A DNA stretch of 64,000 nt from Hydractinia symbiolongicarpus (GCF_029227915.1 NC_079879.1:11782001-11846000), one strand, 5' to 3'; counted from the first letter of the stretch, positions 1 through 11,734 are shown. Translations and numbers: made by a program. Notes: generated from the letters alone by a model not told the origin.

Positions 1-1062
1 TTCCCAGTATTGACAAGGCCTTTAACCTTCTCAACATGATCTTAAATTTCGGAGTCTAGTTCCAAATGTACGTATGGAGTGGTTTCTCGGGATTCTGCGT
101 CACACCTCACATGGTGAAAAATATTCATTCTTTTAGCTAAATATTCCCGACCCCCAACCGAATCGAAAAATAACGAAATTGACGAATACCGTAGAGATGA
201 TACATACCTTAAACTCAGGGACCTAGAAATAGTGTGAGTTTTTTTATCTGTAACCTGTTCAACATTGCCTACAGAGGCCATAATGTGCGTGTTTTTATTG
301 CTTATGGTGTTTATTCATTTGCTCGTGTTGCGCATGTGCGGGAATTACTGAACACCTCGATGACACAGATAAACTGGGGAAGCACTCAGAAATTAAAACT
401 GGAATGACCGTGGTTACAAAATCGCTTCAGTGTAATCAAAATAAAAGTAGGACTGTTCGTATTCTATCTACTTTGAGGAGACATCTCGGGTGAAAAAAAG
501 ATGATCATCAAACAAACAATCCGTAAAGAGATACTGGAGTTACTTCTTGCTGCTCGACAATGATGACTATACAGAGATTTTTAGGCAACAAATCCGTTAA
601 TTCAACAATTCTCTCAATGCACTCTTGCCTGCATAGCTTGTTAGTATTTGCTTAAGATTGCACCTTAATTATCAGGAAGCGCGAACTTAGTACGACAAAG
701 ATGACTGTACTACAAGGCTTTTACTCATAAGAACGCTCAACATACCAAGATACTTCATCAAACGTTCTTGACTTTCCCGATTTGAATTTTCAAAATGTTC
801 TTAAATTGTTTTTAACTTTCTCCTTATTTTGCAAATTTTGAACTTTAGAGGAGAATTTCAGTGCAACGATAAAAGAAGCTGTAACCTTCTCTGAAAACAC
901 GGGTATGCTTAGGGAAGACGTACTTTTCAAGACCTGGCCTGTCAAACGTTTGCGCAATGCAAGTTTTCCGATGACAAACTGCAACGGGTGCTTGTCTGGA
1001 CCGAGAAAACTGAGTGTACGATGTCCCTACAGTCCCGCTGCGATCATAATGATACTCAGTGC
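1..1062 (+). repeat. Satellite monomer, L
   Basis: 1062 bp and used here as the reference phase. The head carries the L-linked markers GTCTAG, AATATTC and AATAACG. The 374-bp block occupies 351-724. The tail is L-type (CCGCTGCGATCATAATG). Confidence 0.92.
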
Positions 1063-2124
1063 TTCCCAGTATTGACAAGGCCTTTAATCTTCTCAACATG
1101 ATCTTAACTTTCGGAGTCTAGTTCCAAATGTACGTATGGAGTGGTTTCTCGGGATTCTGCGTCACACCTCACATGGTGAAAAATATTCATTCTTTTAGCT
1201 AAATGTTCCCGACCCCCAACCGAATCGAAAAATAACGAAATTGACGAATACCGTAGAGAGGATACATACCTTAAACTCAGGGACCTAGAAATAGTGTGAG
1301 TTTTTCTATCTGTAACCTGTTCAACATTGCCTACAGAGGCCATAATGTGCGTGTTTTTATTGCTTATGGTGTTGATTCATTTGCTCGTGTTGCGCATGTG
1401 CGGGAATTACTGAACACCTCGATGACACAGATAAACTGGGGAAGCGCTCAGAAATTAAAATTGGAATGACCGTAGTTACATAATCGCTTCAGTGTAATCA
1501 AAATAAAAGTAGGACTGTTCGTATTCTATCTACTTTGAGGAGACATCTCGGGTGAAAAAAAGATGATCATCAAACAAACAATCCGTAAAGAGATACTGGA
1601 GTTACTTCTTGCTGCTCGACAATGATGACTATACAGAGAGTTTTAGGCAACAAATCCGTTAATTCAACAATTCTCTCAATGCACTCTTGCCTGCATAGCT
1701 TGTTAGTATTTGCTTAAGATTGCACCTTAATTATCAGGAAGCGCGAACTTAGTACGACAAAGATGACTGTACTACAAGGCTTTTACTCATAAGAACGCTC
1801 AACATACCAAGATACTTCATCAAACGTTCTTGACTTTCCCGATTTGAATTTTCAAAATGTTCTTAAATTGTTTTTAACTTTCTCCTTATTTTGCAAATTT
1901 TGAACTTTAGAGGAGAATTTCAGTGCAACGATAAAAGAAGCTGTAACCTTCTCTGAAAACACGGGTATGCTTAGGGAAGACGTACTTTTCAAGACCTGGC
2001 CTGTCAAACGTTTACGCAATGCAAGTTTTCCGATGAAAAAAAGCAACGGGTGTTTGTCTGGACTGAGAAAACTGAGTCTACGATGTCCGCGCAGTACCGA
2101 CGCATTCATAATGATACTCAGTGC
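1063..2124 (+). repeat. Satellite monomer, L with S tail (hybrid)
   Basis: 1062 bp. Typical L up to about 2030, then S-type words GGTGTTTGTCTGGACTGAG, GAGTCTACG and CGCGCAGTACCGACGC. The switch from L to S sequence lies at about 2035-2080. No 55-bp block. Confidence 0.9.
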
Positions 2125-2866
2125 TTCCCAGTATTGACAAGGCCTGTAATCTTCTCAACATGATCTTAACTTTCGGAGTCGAGTTCCAAATGTACGTATG
2201 GAGTGGTTGCTCGGGATTCTGCGTGACACCTCACATGGTTAAAAAAATTCATTCTTTTAGCTAAATGTTCCCCACCCCCAACCGAATCAAAAAATTTCGA
2301 AATTGACGAATACCGTAGAGATGATACATACCTTAAACTCAGGGACCTAGAAATAGTGTGAGTTTTTTTTATCTGTAACCTGTTCAACATTGCGTAGAGA
2401 GTCCATAATGCGCGTGTTGTTATTGCTTATGGTGTTGATTCATTTTCTCGTGCTGCGCATGTGCGAGAATTACTGTCATAAGAACGCTTAGCATGCCAAA
2501 TTACCTCAGCACACGTTGTTATTTTTCCCGATTTCAAATTTCAAAAAGTTCACAAGTTGTTTAAAATTTTATTCCTATTTTGCCAGTTTTGAATTTTAAA
2601 GGAGAAATTCAGTGCAACGCTAAAAGAAGCAGAAATCTTTGACCATCCTTGGGACTGCTGCAGAAGCAAGGTAAAACTTGTAAGCAGTAACCTTCTCTAG
2701 GAACACGGGTATGCTTAGGAAAGACGTGCTTTTTAAGATCTGCCCTGTGTGAGGAATGCCCAATCCAAGATTTCCGATGGAAAACTGCAACGGGTGCTTG
2801 TCAGGACTGAGAAAACTGAGTCTACGATGTCCGCGCAGTACACGCATTCATAATGATACTCAGTGC
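2125..2866 (+). repeat. Satellite monomer, S
   Basis: 742 bp. S-linked head (GTCGAG, AATTTCG), no 374-bp block, 55-bp block present. The tail lost two bases (CAGTACACGC for CAGTACCGACGC). Confidence 0.92.
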
Positions 2867-3609
2867 TTCCCAGTATTGACAAGGCCTTTAATCTTCTCAA
2901 CATGATCTTAACTTTTGGAGTCGAGTTCCAAATGTACGTATGGAGTGGTTGTTCAGGATTCTGCGTGACACCTCACATGGTGAAAAAAAATCATTCTTTT
3001 AGCTAAATGTTCCTGACCCCCAACCGAATCGAAAAATTTCGAAATTGACGAATACCGTAGAGATGATACATACCTTAAACTGAGGGACCCAGAAATAGTG
3101 TGAGTTTCTTTATCTGTAACCTGTTCAACATTGCCTACAGAGGCCATAATGTGCGTGTTTTTATTGCTTATGGTGTTGATTCATTTGCTCGTGCTGCGCA
3201 TGTGCGAGAATTACTGTCATAAGAACGCTTAGCATGCCAAAATACCTCAGCACACGTTGTTAACTTTCCTGATTTCAAATTTCAAAATGTTCACAAGTTG
3301 TTTAAAACTTTATGCCTATTTTGACAGTTTTGAACTTTAAAGGAGAAATTCAGTGCAACGCTAAAAGAAGCAGAAATCTTTGACCATCCTTGGGACTGCT
3401 GCAGAAGCAAGGTAAAACTTGAAAGCAGTAACCTTCTCTAGGAACACGGGTATGCTTAGGGAAGACGTGCTTTTTAAGATCTGCCCTGTGTGAGGAATGC
3501 CCAATCCAAGATTTCCGATGGAAAACTGCAACGGGTGCTTCTCAGGACTGAGAAAACTGAGTCTACGGTGTCCGCGCAGTACCGACGCATTCATAATGAT
3601 ACTCAGTGC
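2867..3609 (+). repeat. Satellite monomer, S
   Basis: 743 bp. S-linked head with an A-run variant (GGTGAAAAAAAATC). Private words CTTCTCAGGACTG and AAGATCTGCC link it to neighbouring S units. Confidence 0.92.
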
Positions 3610-4351
3610 TTCCCAGTATTGACAAGGCCTTTAATCTTCTCAACATGATCTTAACTTTCGGAGTCGAGTTCCAAATGTACGTATGGAGTGGTTGCTCGGG
3701 ATTCTGCGTGACACCTCACATGGTTAAAAAAATTCATTCTTTTAGCTAAATGTTCCCCACCCCCAACCGAATCAAAAAATTTCGAAATTGACGAATACCG
3801 TAGAGATGATACATACCTTAAACTCAGGGACCTAGAAATAGTGTGAGTTTTTTTATCTGTAACCTGTTCAACATTGCCTACAGAGGCCATAATGTGCGTG
3901 TTTTTATTGCTTATGGTTTTGATTCATTTGCTCGTGCTGCGCATGTGCGAGAATTACTGTCATGAGAACGCTTAGCATGACAAAATACCTCAGCACACGT
4001 TGTTAACCTTCCCGATTTCAAATTTCAAAATGTTCACAAGTTGTTTAAAACTTTATTCCTATTTTGCCAGTTTTGAACTTTAAAGGAGAAATTCAGTGCA
4101 ACGCTAAAAGAAGCAGAAATCTTTGACCATCCTTGGGACTGCTGCAGAAGCAAGGTAAAACTTGTAAGCAGTAACCTTCTTTAGGAACACGGGTATGCTT
4201 AGGAAAGACGTGCTTTTTAAGACCTGCCTGTGTGAGGAATGCCCAATCCAAGATTTCCGATGGAAAACTGCAACGGGTGTTTGTCTGGACTGAGAAAACT
4301 GAGTCTACGATGTCCGCGCAACGCCGACGCATTCATAATGATACTCAGTGC
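3610..4351 (+). repeat. Satellite monomer, S
   Basis: 742 bp. The head is almost the same as the head at 2125 (CATGGTTAAAAAAATTC, TTCCCCACCCCC). The body has GACCTGCCTGTG, one C short, which changes the frame of the shadow ORF. Confidence 0.92.
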
Positions 4352-5412
4352 TTCCCAGTATTGACAAGGCCTTTAATCTTCTCAACATGATCTTAACTTT
4401 CGGAGTCGAGTTCCAAATGTACGCCTGGAGTGGTTGCTCGGGATTCTGCGTGACACCTCACATGGTGAAAAAATTCATTCTTTTAGCTAAATGTTCCCGA
4501 CCCCCAACCGAATCGAAAAATTTCGAAATTGACGAATACCGTAGAGATGATACATACCTTTAACTCAGGGACCTAGAATTAGTGTGAGTTTTTTTATCTC
4601 TAACCTGTTCTACATTGCCTACAGAGGCCATAATGTGCGTGTTTTTATTGCTTATGGTGTTTATTCATTTGCTCGTGCTGAGCATGTGCGGGAATTACTG
4701 AACACCTCGATGACACAGATTAGCTGGGGAAGCGCTCAGAAATTAAAACTGGAATGACCGTGGTTACAAAATCGCTTCAGTGTAATCAAAATAAAAGTAG
4801 GACTGTTCGTATTCTATCTACTTTGAGGAGACTTCTCGGGTGAAAAAAAGATGATCATCAAACAAACAATCCGTAAGGAGATACTGGAGTTACTTCTTGC
4901 TGCTCGACAATGATGACTATACAGAGATTTTTAGGCAACAAATCCGTTAATTCAACAATTCTCTCAATGCACTCTTTCCTTCATAGCTTGTTAGTATTTA
5001 CTTAAGATTGCACCTTAATTATCAGGAAGCGCGAACTTAGTACGACAAAGATGACTGTACTACAAGGCTTTTACTCATGAGAACGCTCAACATACCAAGA
5101 TATTTCATCAAACGTTCTTGACTTTCCCGATTTGAATTTTCAAAATGTTCTTAAATTGTTCTTAACTTTCTCCTTATTTTGGAAATTTTGAACTTTAGAG
5201 GAGAATTTCAGTGCAACGATAAAAGAAGCTGTAACATTCTCTGAAAACACGGGTATGCTTAGGGAAGACGTACTTTTCAAGACCTGGCCTGTCAAACGTT
5301 TGCGCAATGCAAGTTTTCCGATGAAAAACTGCAACGGGTGCTTGTCTGGACCGAGAATATTGATTGTACGATGTCCCTGCAGTCCCGCTGCGATCATAAT
5401 GACACTCAGTGC
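4352..5412 (+). repeat. Satellite monomer, L
   Basis: 1061 bp. S-linked head (it follows an S tail) on an L body. Private words CAGATTAGCTGGGG and TTATTTTGGAAATTTTG are shared with the L unit at 7699, about 3.35 kb away. Confidence 0.92.
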
Positions 5413-6154
5413 TTCCCAGCATTGACAAGGCCCTTAATCTTCTCAACATGATCTTAACTTTCGGAGTCTAGTTCCAAATGTACGTATGGAGTGGTTCCTC
5501 GGGATTGTGCGTGACACTTCAAATGGTGAAAAATATTTATTCTTTTACCTAAATGTTCCCGACCCCCAACCGAATCGAAAAATTTCGAAATTGACGAATA
5601 CCGTAGAGATGATACATACCTTAAACTCAGGGACCTAGAAATAGTGTGAGTTTTCTTATCTGTAACCATTCAACATTGCGTACAGAGGCCATAATGCGCG
5701 TGTTTTTATTGCTTATGGTGTTGATTCATTTGCTCGTGCTGCGCATGTGCGAGAATTACTGTCATAAGAACGCTTAGCATGCCAAATTACCTCAGCACAC
5801 GTTGTTAACTTTCCCGATTTCAAATTTCAAAATGTTCACAAGTTGTTTAAAACTTTATTCCTATTTTGCCAGTTTTGAACTTTTAAGGAGAAATTCAGTG
5901 CAACGCTAAAAGAAGCAGAAATCTTTGACCATCCTTGGGACTGCTGCAGAAGCAAGGTAAAACTTGTAAGCAGTAACCTTCTCTAGGAACACGGGTATGC
6001 TTAGGAAAGACGTGCTTTTTAAGACCTGCCCTGTGTGAGGAATGCCCAATCCAAGATTTCCGATGGAAAACTGCAACGGGTGTTTGTCTGGACTGAGAAA
6101 ACTGAGTCTACGGTGGCCGCGCAGTGCCGACGTATTCATAATGATACTCAGTGC
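5413..6154 (+). repeat. Satellite monomer, S
   Basis: 742 bp. Mixed head: GTCTAG but AATTTCG. GGGATTGTGCG and GAACTTTTAAGGAG are shared with the S unit at 8762. A small deletion gives GTAACCATTCAAC for GTAACCTGTTCAAC. Confidence 0.92.
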
Positions 6155-6898
6155 TTCCCAGTATTGACAAGGCCTTTAATCTTCTCAACATGATCTTAAC
6201 TTTCGGAGTCGAGTTCCAATTGTACGTATGGAGTGGTTCCTCGGGTTTCTGCGTGACACCTCACATGGTGAAAAAAATTCATTCTTTTAGCTAAATGTTC
6301 CCGACCCCCAACCGGATCGGAAAATTTCGAAATTGACGAATACCGTAGATATGATACATACCTTAAACTCAGAGACCTAGAAATAGTGTGAGTTTTTATT
6401 ATCTGTAACATGTGCAACATTGCCTACAGAGGCCATAATGTGCGTGTTTTTATTGCTTATGGTGTTGATTCATTTGCTCGTGCTGCGCATGTGCGAGAAT
6501 TACTGTCATAAGAACGCTTAGCATGCCAAAATACCTCAGCACACGTTGTTAACTTTCCCGATTTCAAATTTTAAAATGTTCACAAGTTGTTTAAAACTTT
6601 ATTCCTATTTTGCCAGTTTTGAACTTTAAAGGAGAAATTCAGTGCAACGCTAAAAGAAGCAGAAATCTTTGACCATCCTTGGGACTGCTGCAGAAGCAAG
6701 GTAAAACTTGTAAGCAGTAACCTTCTCTAGGAACACGGGTATGCTTAGGAAAGACGTGCTTTTTAAGACCTGCCCTGTGTGAGGAATGCCCAATCCAAGA
6801 TTTCCGATGGAAAACTGCAACGGGTGTTTGTCTGGACTGAGAAAACTGAGTCTACGGTGGCCGCGCAGTGCCGACGTATTCATAATGATACTCAGTGC
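6155..6898 (+). repeat. Satellite monomer, S
   Basis: 744 bp. The head has CCGGATCGG, GTAGATATG and ACATGTGCAAC, the marker set that also defines the S units at 9505 and 10992. The tail GTGGCCGCGCAGTGCCGACG is shared with the preceding unit, so the two overlap as a short 744-bp duplication. Confidence 0.92.
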
Positions 6899-7698
6899 TT
6901 CCCAGTATTGACAAGGCCTTTAATCTTCTCAACATGATCTTAACTTTCGGAGTCGAGTTCCAATTGTACGTATGGAGTGGTTCCTCGGGTTTCTGCGTGA
7001 CACCTCACATGGTGAAAAAAATTCATTCTTTTAGCTAAATGCTCCCTACCACCAACCGAATCAAAAAATTTCGAAATTGACGAATACCGTAGAGATGATA
7101 CATACCTTAAACTTAGGGACATAGAAATAGTGTGAGCTTTTTTATCTGTAACCTGTTCAACATTGCGTACAGAGGCCTTAATGTGCGTGTTTTTGATGAT
7201 GACTATACAGAGATTTTTAGGCAACAAATCCGTTAATTCAACAATTCTCTCAATGCACTCTTGCCTGCATAGCTTGTTAGTATTTGCTTAAGATTGCACC
7301 TTAATTATCAGGAAGTGCGAACTTAGTACGACAAAGATGACTGTACTACAAGGTTTTTACTCATGAGAACGCTCAACATACCAAGATACTTCATCAAACG
7401 TTCTTGACTTTCCCGATTTGAATTTTCAAAATGTTCTTAAATTGTTTTTAACTTTCTCCTTATTTTGTAAATTTTGAACTTTAGAGGATAATTTCAGTGC
7501 AACGATAAAAGAAGCTGTAACCTTCTCTGAAAACACGGGTATGCTTAGGGAAGACGTACTTTTCAAGACCTGGCCCGTCAAACGTTTGTGCAATGCAAGT
7601 TTTCCGATGAAAAACTGCAACGGGTGCTTGTCTGGACCGAGAAAACTGAGTGTACGATGTCCCTGCAGTCCCGCTGCGATCATAATGATGCTCAGTGC
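6899..7698 (+). repeat. Satellite monomer, L with 262-bp deletion
   Basis: 800 bp. S-linked head, then GTGTTTTTG joins directly to ATGATGACTATAC at about 7195, removing the end of the head and the first two thirds of the 374-bp block. The L body and L tail follow. The same junction occurs at about 59418. Confidence 0.9.
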
Positions 7699-8761
7699 TT
7701 CCCAGCATTGACAAGGCCCTTAATCTTCTCAACATGATCTTAACTTTCGTAGTTTAGTTCCAAATGTACGTATGGTGTGGTTCCTCGGGATTGTGCGTGA
7801 CACCTCAAATGGTGAAAAATATTCATTCTTTTAGCTAAATGTTCCCAACCCCCAACCGAATCAAAAATTAACGAATTTGACGAATACCGTAGAGATGATA
7901 CATACCTTAACCTGAGGGACCAAGAAATAGTGTGAGTTTTTTTTATCTGTAACCTGTTCAACATTGCCTACAGAGGCCATAATGTGCGTGCTTTTATTGC
8001 TTATGGTGTTTATTCATTTGCTCGTGCTGCGCATGTGCGGGAATTACTGAACACCTCGATGACACAGATTAGCTGGGGAAGCGCTCAGAAATTAAAACTG
8101 GAATGACCGTGGTTACAAAATCGCTTCAGTGTAATCAAAATAAAAGTAGGACTGTTCGTATTCTATCTACTTTGAGGAGACATCTCGGGTGAAAAAAAGA
8201 TGATCATCAAACAAACAATCCGTAGGGAGATACTGGAGTTACTTCTTGCTGCTCGACAATGATGACTATACAGAGATTTTTAGGCAACAAATCCGTTAAT
8301 TCAACAATTCTCTCAATGCACTCTTGCCTGCATAGCTTGTTAGTATTTGCTTAAGATTGCACCTTAATTATCAGGAAGCGCGAACTTAGTACGACAAAGA
8401 TGACTGTACTACAAGGCTTTTACTCATGAGAACGCTCAACATACCAAGATACTTCATCAAACGTTCTTGACTTTCCCGATTTGAATTTTCAAAATGTTCT
8501 TAAATTGTTCTTAACTTTCTCCTTATTTTGGAAATTTTGAACTTTAGAGGAGAATTTCAGTGCAACGATAAAAGAAGCTGTAACATTCTCTGAAAACACG
8601 GGTATGCTTAGGGAAGACGTACTTTTCAAGACCTGGCCTGTCAAACGTTTGCGCAATGCAAGTTTTCCGATGAAAAACTGCAACGGGTGCTTGTCTGGAC
8701 CGAGAAATCTGAGTGTACGATGTCCCTGCAGTCCCGCTGCGATCATAATTATACTCAGTGC
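7699..8761 (+). repeat. Satellite monomer, L
   Basis: 1063 bp. L-linked head (GTTTAG, AATATTC). TACCTTAACCTGAGGG is shared with the next head. The second half is near-identical to 4352-5412 (TTATTTTGGAAATTTTG). Confidence 0.92.
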
Positions 8762-9504
8762 TTCAAAGCATTGACAAGGCCCTTAATCTTCTCAACATGA
8801 TCTTAACTTTCGGAGTCTAGTTCCAAATGTACGTATGGTGTGGTTCCTCGGGATTGTGCGTGACACCTCAAATAGTGAAAAATATTCATTCTTTTAGCTA
8901 AATGCTCCCGACCCCCAACCGAATCAAAAAATAACGAATTTGACGAATACCGTAGAGATGATACATACCTTAACCTGAGGGACCAAGAAATAGTGTGAGT
9001 TTTTTTATCTGTAACCTGTTCAACATTGCCTACAGAGGCCATAATGTGCGTGCTTTTATTGCTTATGGTGTTGATTCATTTGCTCGTGCTGCGCATGTGC
9101 GAGAATTACTGTCATAAGAACGCTTAGCATGCCAAAATACCTCAGCACACGTTGTTAACTTTCCCGATTTCAAATTTCAAAATGTTCACAAGTTGTTTAA
9201 AACTTTATTCCTATTTTGCCAGTTTTGAACTTTTAAGGAGAAATTCAGTGCAACGCTAAAAGAAGCAGAAATCTTTGACCATCCTTGAGACTGCTGCAGA
9301 GGCAAGGTAAAACTTGTAAGCAGTAACCTTCTCTAGGAACACGGGTATGCTTAGGAAAGACGTGCTTTTTAAGATCTGCCCTGTGTGAGGAATGCCCAAT
9401 CCTAGATTTCCGATAGAAAACTGCAACGGGTGTTTGTCTGGACTGAGAAAACTGAGTCCACGATGTCCGCGCAGTACCGACGCATTCATAATGATACTCA
9501 GTGC
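8762..9504 (+). repeat. Satellite monomer, S
   Basis: 743 bp. L-linked head (GTCTAG, AATATTC, AATAACG), as expected after an L tail, on an S body with the 55-bp block. The block reads CATCCTTGAGACTGC. Confidence 0.92.
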
Positions 9505-10247
9505 TTCCCAGTATTGACAAGGCCTTTAATCTTCTCAACATGATCTTAACTTTCGGAGTCGAGTTCCAATTGTACGTATGGAATGGTTCCTCGGGATTCT
9601 GTGTGACACCTCACATGGTGAAAAAAATTCATTCTTTTAGCTAAATGTTCCCGACCCCCAACCGGATCGGAAAATTTCGAAATTGACGAATACCGTAGAT
9701 ATGATACATACCTTAAACTCAGAGACCTAGAAATAGTGTGAGTTTTTATTATCTGTAACATGTGCAACATTGCCTACAGAGGCCATAATGTGCGTGTTTT
9801 TATTGCTTATGGTGTTGATTCATTTGCTCGTGCTGCGCATGTGCGAGAATTACTGTCATAAGAACGCTTAGCATGCCAAAATACCTCAGCACACGTTGTT
9901 AACTTTCCCGATTTCAAATTTTAAAATGTTCACAAGTTGTTTAAAACTTTATTCCTATTTTGCCAGTTTTGAACTTTAAAGGAGAAATTCAGTGCAACGC
10001 TAAAAGAAGCAGAAATCTTTGACCATCCTTGGGACTGCTGCAAAAGCAAGGTAAAACTTGTAAGCAGTAACCTTCTCTAGGAACACGGGTATGCTTAGGA
10101 AAGACGTGCTTTTTAAGACCTGCCTGTGTGAGGAATGCCCAATCCAAGATTTCCGATGGAAAACTGCAACGGGTGTTTGTCTGGACTGAGAAAACTGAGT
10201 CTACGATGTCTGCGCAGTGCCGACGCATTCATAATGATACTCAGTGC
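9505..10247 (+). repeat. Satellite monomer, S (dimer unit 1)
   Basis: 743 bp. S-linked head with CCGGATCGG, GTAGATATG and GTGCAAC. The block has TGCTGCAAAAGC, and the tail has TGTCTGCGCAGTGCC. Confidence 0.92.
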
Positions 10248-10415
10248 TTCCCAGTATTGACAAGGCCTTTAATCTTCTCAACATGATCTTAACTTTCGGA
10301 GTCGAGTTCCAATTGTACGTATGGAGTGGTTCCTCGGGATTCTGCGTGACACCTCACATGGTGAAAAAAATTCATTCTTTTAGCTAAATGATCGCGACCT
10401 CCAACCAAATCGGAA

Positions 10416-10427
10416 AATTTCGAAATT
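10416..10427. repeat. 12-bp palindrome AATTTCGAAATT (representative copy)
   Basis: This perfect 12-bp inverted repeat with a central CG occurs about 170 bp into heads that follow an S-type tail. Heads that follow an L-type tail normally carry AATAACGAAATT at the same place, which breaks the palindrome. It is therefore a compact marker of S-linked heads. No function is assigned. Confidence 0.55.
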
Positions 10428-10753
10428 GACGAATACCGTAGAGATGATACATACCTTAAACTCAGGGATCTAGAAATAGTGTGAGTTTTTTTTATCTGTA
10501 ACATGTTCAACATTGCCTACAGAGGCCATAATGTGCGTGTTTTTATTGCTTATGGTGTTGATTCATTTGCTCGTGCTGCGCATGTGCGGGAATTACTGTC
10601 ATAAGAACGCTTAGCATGCCAAAATACCTCAGCACACGTTGTTAACTTTCCCGATTTCAAATTTCAAAATGTTCACAAGTTGTTTAAAACTTTATTCCAA
10701 TTTTGCCAGTTTTGAAGTTTAAAGGAGAAATTCAGTGCAACGCTAAAAGAAGC

Positions 10754-10808
10754 AGAAATCTTTGACCATCCTTGGGACTGCTGCAGAAGCAAGGTAAAAC
10801 TTGTAAGC
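10754..10808 (+). repeat. S-specific 55-bp block (representative copy)
   Basis: S units carry 55 extra bases between AAAAGAAGC and AGTAACCTTC; L units read AAAAGAAGC directly into TGTAACCTTC. The block is bounded by AAGC on the left and ends in AAGC, so there is one AAGC in L and two in S. This fits either a small insertion with a duplicated target or a deletion between AAGC repeats in the L lineage. It contains the recognisable words CATCCTTGGGACTGCTG and GGTAAAACTTG. Apart from rearranged units, it is the second diagnostic difference between the families. Confidence 0.9.
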
Positions 10809-10991
10809 AGTAACTTTCTCTAGGAACACGGGTATGCTTAGGAAAGACGTGCTTTTTAAGACCTGCCCTGTGTGAGGAATGCCCAATCCAAGATTTCCGA
10901 TGGGAAACTGCAACGGGTGCTTCTCAGGACTGAGAAAACTGAGTCTACGATGTCCGCGCAGTACCGACGCATTCATAATGATACTCAGTGC

Positions 10992-11734
10992 TTCCCAGTA
11001 TTGACAAGGCCTTTAATCTTCTCAACATGATCTTAACTTTCGGAGTCGAGTTCCAATTGTACGTATGGAATGGTTCCTCGGGATTCTGTGTGACACCTCA
11101 CATGGTGAAAAAAATTCATTCTTTTAGCTAAATGTTCCCGACCCCCAACCGGATCGGAAAATTTCGAAATTGACGAATACCGTAGATATGATACATACCT
11201 TAAACTCAGAGACCTAGAAATAGTGTGAGTTTTTATTATCTGTAACATGTGCAACATTGCCTACAGAGGCCATAATGTGCGTGTTTTTATTGCTTATGGT
11301 GTTGATTCATTTGCTCGTGCTGCGCATGTGCGAGAATTACTGTCATAAGAACGCTTAGCATGCCAAAATACCTCAGCACACGTTGTTAACTTTCCCGATT
11401 TCAAATTTTAAAATGTTCACAAGTTGTTTAAAACTTTATTCCTATTTTGCCAGTTTTGAACTTTAAAGGAGAAATTCAGTGCAACGCTAAAAGAAGCAGA
11501 AATCTTTGACCATCCTTGGGACTGCTGCAAAAGCAAGGTAAAACTTGTAAGCAGTAACCTTCTCTAGGAACACGGGTATGCTTAGGAAAGACGTGCTTTT
11601 TAAGACCTGCCTGTGTGAGGAATGCCCAATCCAAGATTTCCGATGGAAAACTGCAACGGGTGTTTGTCTGGACTGAGAAAACTGAGTCTACGATGTCTGC
11701 GCAGTGCCGACGCATTCATAATGATACTCAGTGC
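10992..11734 (+). repeat. Satellite monomer, S (dimer unit 1, copy 2)
   Basis: 743 bp. Carries all private markers of 9505-10247, including TGCTGCAAAAGC and TGTCTGCGCAGTGCC. Confidence 0.92.

Larger units (their letters stand above)
9505..10991 (+). repeat. S-S higher-order dimer, copy 1 (1,487 bp)
   Basis: Two S units repeat as a pair in the next 1,487 bp. Markers of unit one are CCGGATCGGAAAATTTCG, GTAGATATGATAC and GTAACATGTGCAAC. Markers of unit two are ATGATCGCGACCTCC and GGGATCTAG. Translated shadow ORFs of the two copies are identical, so divergence is very low. A recent duplication is inferred. Confidence 0.88.
10248..10991 (+). repeat. Satellite monomer, S (dimer unit 2)
   Basis: 744 bp. 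Head with ATGATCGCGACCTCC and GGGATCTAG. GTGCGGGAATTACTG precedes an S body, a junction more common with L. GATGGGAAACTGC is private to this dimer. Confidence 0.92.

Noticed and set aside
42-281. Small conserved minus-strand protein family (79, 84 and 85 codons)
   Set aside because: Openness follows from near-identical DNA repeats. Frames shift with homopolymer length, overlap each other on one strand and are broken in many units. There is no recognisable domain or promoter arrangement.
3015-3035. CENP-B box (TTCGnnnnAnnCGGG)
   Set aside because: CCCGACCCCCAACCGAA resembles the reverse complement, but the spacing between CCCG and CGAA is two bases too long and the required T is absent. No other match was seen.
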